A stretch of DNA of 64,000 bases from Marivita sp046591575. Lineage in GTDB: Bacteria > Pseudomonadota > Alphaproteobacteria > Rhodobacterales > Rhodobacteraceae. The translations under genes were made by a program, and so were the position numbers. Under the pieces are notes generated by a model. The model saw nothing but the letters and a program-made list of their open reading frames with translations, was not told the origin of the DNA and made no database searches. This document shows, one piece after another, positions 61,405-64,000 of this stretch. Each line of letters opens with the position of its first letter. The first letter of the stretch is position 1. Location: the NCBI RefSeq assembly GCF_046591575.1, contig NZ_JBIQWA010000003.1, positions 1-64,000 of the forward strand, in the 5' to 3' direction.

Positions 61405-62510
61405 TTCGGGCTCTCCTCCATGTCGTGATGCTCGGCCAGCGTGTCCGTAGCAATATCTGTGATGGATGCCAACCGCGCGGCAAGCCGATCCGAAAACCCC
61501 GATTGCGCCAGCTGAAAGGCCAGCTTGATCGCGGCCGAGACGCCGGTGGCGTCTGCCGATCCATGGGATTTGACAACGGTTCCGTTCAATCCAAGAAAAA
61601 CCCCGCCATTGACGCGGCGGGGGTCGATTTTCCGTTGCAACCGGCGCAAGGATGTCAGCGCCAGAACAGACGCGATTTTCGACAGCAGGGAATAGGCAAA
61701 CGCCTCTTTCAGACGGTCGCCGATCAGGGATGCGGTGCCTTCGCCGGTTTTCAGCGCCACATTCCCGGTGAACCCGTCGGTGACAATCACATCGCAGGCC
61801 TCGCCGGGGATATCACCACCTTCGACGAATCCAACAAATTCGAACTGCGCGCGGTCGGCGGCCTTGGAAATCAGCTCATGCGCGTCTTTCAATTCGGCAC
61901 GGCCTTTATGTTCTTCGGTGCCGACATTCAGCAAACCAACCCGCGGGCGCTCAAGCTCTAGCCCGTTGCGGGCATAGGACACACCCATCAGGGCGTACTG
62001 CAAAAGGTCTTCGGCATCGGCGCGGATATCTGCGCCCACGTCCAACATCACGTTAAACCCCTGCGGATTGCGCGAAGGCCACAGGATCGCAATAGCCGGG
62101 CGGTTCACACCGGGCAGCTTGCGCAACCGGATCATCGACAGCGCCATCAACGCACCGGTATTGCCACAGGACACAGCCACGGTCGCGTCATTGTTGCGCA
62201 CAGCGTCAATCGCTGCCCACATGGACGTGTCCTTGCCATTGCGCATCACATGGCTGGGCTTGTCTGTCATCGACACGACCTCACTGGCCGCGCGAATCTC
62301 GCACCGGCCCGCAAGCTCTTTGCGGCGGTCGATCAGACGGGTCAGTTCGGCCTCTGGCCCGCAGACCAAAAACCGAGTGTCGGGATGTGTGGCTGCAAAA
62401 TGAGACATACCGGCGACAACAGTCGCCGGTCCCAGATCGCCACCCATCGCGTCGATCGAAAGCACAATCGGCGCAGCACCCGCTTTCTTATGATCCTGCG
62501 ACGAGGTCAT
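61401..62510 (-). CDS. plsX: Phosphate acyltransferase PlsX
   Basis: 369 residues. VLSIDAMGGDLGP, SCGNTGALMALSMIRL, and FVEGGDIPGEACDVIVTDGFTGNVALKT are the PlsX signature. It converts acyl-ACP to acyl-phosphate for phospholipid synthesis. It forms an operon with fabH (4-bp overlap) and is 26 bp downstream of rpmF. Confidence 0.96.
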   Translation of the reverse strand: MTSSQDHKKAGAAPIVLSIDAMGGDLGPATVVAGMSHFAATHPDTRFLVCGPEAELTRLIDRRKELAGRCEIRAASEVVSMTDKPSHVMRNGKDTSMWAAIDAVRNNDATVAVSCGNTGALMALSMIRLRKLPGVNRPAIAILWPSRNPQGFNVMLDVGADIRADAEDLLQYALMGVSYARNGLELERPRVGLLNVGTEEHKGRAELKDAHELISKAADRAQFEFVGFVEGGDIPGEACDVIVTDGFTGNVALKTGEGTASLIGDRLKEAFAYSLLSKIASVLALTSLRRLQRKIDPRRVNGGVFLGLNGTVVKSHGSADATGVSAAIKLAFQLAQSGFSDRLAARLASITDIATDTLAEHHDMEESPK

Positions 62511-62535
62511 GCAAAGGGGTACGCCTTATCGTTGC

Positions 62536-62742
62536 TTATGCTGCGTCTTCGTCCAGGTCGATTTCGTCGGCCTGTGCAACCACTTCGCGGTCTGCATAGT
62601 GGCCGCAGGACGGGCACACATGGTGCGGACGCTTGAGTTCACCACAGTTGGTGCACTCGTTCGGGTTCGCTGCGACCAGAGCGTCATGCGCGCGACGATT
62701 GTTGCGGCGCGATTTCGATACTTTGTTCTGTTGGACAGCCAT
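62536..62742 (-). CDS. rpmF: 50S ribosomal protein L32
   Basis: 68 residues. MAVQQNKVSKSRRNNRRAHDAL is the L32 start, and two CxxC pairs (CTNCGELK, CPSCGHY) are kept, so the zinc-binding form is encoded. The tail is acidic. It heads rpmF-plsX-fabH on the minus strand, downstream of yceD. Confidence 0.97.
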   Translation of the reverse strand: MAVQQNKVSKSRRNNRRAHDALVAANPNECTNCGELKRPHHVCPSCGHYADREVVAQADEIDLDEDAA

Positions 62743-62908
62743 GTCTCAACCTCAATTTTGTAAAATCTATGGCATGATCGCCATGCCGCGTGTCGGGTGT
62801 GTCCGGCCTCTTACGTGGAAACCGGGCCGGGGGGCAACCCCCACTCTCAGATGAAGGCGCGAACATAGGGGCAATCGCAAAATCCGCAAGCGTTTTCTGT
62901 GCTGCGGA

Positions 62909-63466
62909 TCAGCTCTTTTTTTCAAGCTCATCGCGCAGGGCGGCCAAACCTGCAAAGGGCTTTGTGTCTTCGTCTTTCAGCGGCGTCACACCGTCCTGCG
63001 CGAACACCGCTTCGCCCAGATCGACACCGGGCACGCGTGGATATTGCGGCAAGGACAGCAACAGCGATTCTATCATCACGTCATAGGCGGATATCACCGA
63101 TCCCAACGGTTCGGCGTTTGTGTCCTCTGGCATCTCGGTTTCCGCGCCGTCTTCAATCTCGTCAAAAAACTCGGCGGGCATGTAGAGGCGCTCAACGGTT
63201 TCATCAATCCGCGTGGTTACCGGATCAAGTGTCACCACACAGGGCTGCACCACGGTTGCGCCAAGCTGCGCGGACAGCGCCCAGCTTTCACCGCCCGCCG
63301 GTGCGATTTCGCCCGCAAACCGCAGCTTTTTTAACGCTGACACGCCAAGACGCTCGGCAATTTTAGCACATTCCGCCGCATCCGGTCGAAGCTCGAACCG
63401 GGTTGGATGCCGTGTAGAAAGATCATTGACGCGAAATTCGCCGGATTTTCGGACCTGTTGTGGCAT
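62909..63466 (-). CDS. yceD: DUF177 family protein YceD
   Basis: 185 residues. The late LPQYPRVPGVDLGEAVFAQDG... and PFAGLAALRDELEKK match YceD proteins found next to rpmF in most bacteria. It probably acts in 23S rRNA or ribosome metabolism. A 166-bp gap to rpmF holds no other gene. ATG 63466 gives the expected N-terminus. Confidence 0.85.
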   Translation of the reverse strand: MPQQVRKSGEFRVNDLSTRHPTRFELRPDAAECAKIAERLGVSALKKLRFAGEIAPAGGESWALSAQLGATVVQPCVVTLDPVTTRIDETVERLYMPAEFFDEIEDGAETEMPEDTNAEPLGSVISAYDVMIESLLLSLPQYPRVPGVDLGEAVFAQDGVTPLKDEDTKPFAGLAALRDELEKKS

Positions 63467-63553
63467 ATCTTGTGTTCACCCTTTGCTTGAACGCAGGCCA
63501 AAGGCCGTGTAATCGAGATAGAAGGCAGTGAACGCCAACGCAAGAGAGGCGCT

Positions 63554-64000
63554 ATGCAGGGCAACGGATCGAGACTCAGGATCGGACTTGGGGCGCTTGC
63601 GCTTGTTGTCCTGGCCGGATGTACGGCACAATATCGCACACATGGCTATGTGCCCTCCGAGGACGAGCTGCAACAGATTGTTCCGGGGGTCGACACACGC
63701 GCCACGGTGGAAGATCTGGTTGGGGTGCCGTCGACATCCGGCACATTGGAAAATTCCGGCTTCTATTATATCGAAAGCGACATCCGCCAATTTGCCTGGC
63801 GTCGTGCCGAAGTGGTGGACCGCGAAGTTCTGGCCATCACCTTTGACAGTGCCGGGGTCGTCGAAAATATCGAACGCTATGGGCTTCAGGACGGTCAGGT
63901 CGTGCCATTGACGCGCCGCATCACACGCTCTGGCGATGGCGATATCAGCTTTATCCGCAAACTCTTTGGCAATATCGGCGGCATCAACGTGGCAGAATTC
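63554..64000 (+). CDS. bamE: Outer membrane assembly lipoprotein BamE, partial
   Basis: 149 codons are visible and the frame runs off the window. A lipoprotein signal is clear: MQGNGSRLRIGLGALALVVLAGC, with the lipobox LAGC at residue ~23. GVDTRATVEDLVGVPSTSG is the SmpA/OmlA (BamE) motif, followed by YYIESDIRQFAWRRAEVVDREVLAITFD. It works with BamA in outer-membrane protein insertion. The position next to yceD and rpmF is the standard arrangement. GAGAGG lies before the ATG. Confidence 0.9.
   Translation, partial: MQGNGSRLRIGLGALALVVLAGCTAQYRTHGYVPSEDELQQIVPGVDTRATVEDLVGVPSTSGTLENSGFYYIESDIRQFAWRRAEVVDREVLAITFDSAGVVENIERYGLQDGQVVPLTRRITRSGDGDISFIRKLFGNIGGINVAEF

Noticed and set aside
60319..61428. 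A 369-codon plus-strand frame
   Set aside because: Antisense to fabH; no ribosome site.

Overview
The window looks like chromosomal DNA of a marine Rhodobacterales (roseobacter-type) alphaproteobacterium. Supporting signs are the gene order rpmF/plsX/fabH/ihfA/merR beside a tRNA-Pro, a two-domain dCTP deaminase of about 360 residues, an alphaproteobacterial LexA box (GTTC-N7-GTTC) ahead of uvrA, a choice-of-anchor L/Hint protein, and the lineage-style ABC sugar operons. Nearly all of the window is coding. I see no insertion sequence, prophage or CRISPR array.

Left end (1-840): a degenerate 3' part of a 5S rRNA-like sequence, a strong intrinsic terminator and a PagL-like lipid A deacylase.

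Sugar island (845-22446): two linked modules. The first (845-12398) has a divergently placed IclR regulator and ABC ATPase, then a solute-binding protein, two permeases, a GH4 alpha-galactosidase, an SDR dehydrogenase, KDGal kinase, KDPGal aldolase, an SMP-30 lactonase and a GH42 beta-galactosidase. The genes from the second permease onward are almost all translationally coupled. Together they would import alpha- and beta-galactosides, split them and oxidise galactose by the De Ley-Doudoroff route; a galactonate dehydratase is not in the window. The second module (12432-22446) is an alpha-glucoside system: a LacI-type regulator, a GH1 beta-glucosidase and glucokinase on the minus strand, facing aglE-F-G-A-K on the plus strand, with two matching palindromic operators between them.

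Middle (22552-46599): uvrA under a LexA box; a Hint-domain surface or secreted protein; a valine/isobutyrate degradation set (mmsB, 3-hydroxyisobutyryl-CoA hydrolase, acyl-CoA dehydrogenase, mmsA) with a divergent LysR regulator; coaD; two gap genes plus transketolase with recurring TGTTAGCGCTAACA-type operators; zapA with a coiled-coil partner; grxD and bolA separated by two tiny membrane-protein genes; and xth.

Most unusual locus (46600-48682): an AT-rich region with three DnaA-box-like 9-mers leads into a 202-residue protein built from nine copies of an FTSGS motif at about 20-residue spacing, ending exactly on the last copy. A 356-residue protein of unknown family follows at once. This could be a multi-core modified-peptide or secreted-repeat system, and I cannot match either protein to a known function.

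Right end (48729-64000): housekeeping genes, namely an A-type Fe-S carrier, dgt, a CPA1 antiporter, argS, a SPOR protein, nagZ, scpA, scpB, dcd, tRNA-Pro(GGG), a MerR-like regulator, ihfA, fabH, plsX, rpmF, yceD and a truncated bamE. Several very small genes (36-54 codons) recognisable by ribosome-binding site and context are included.
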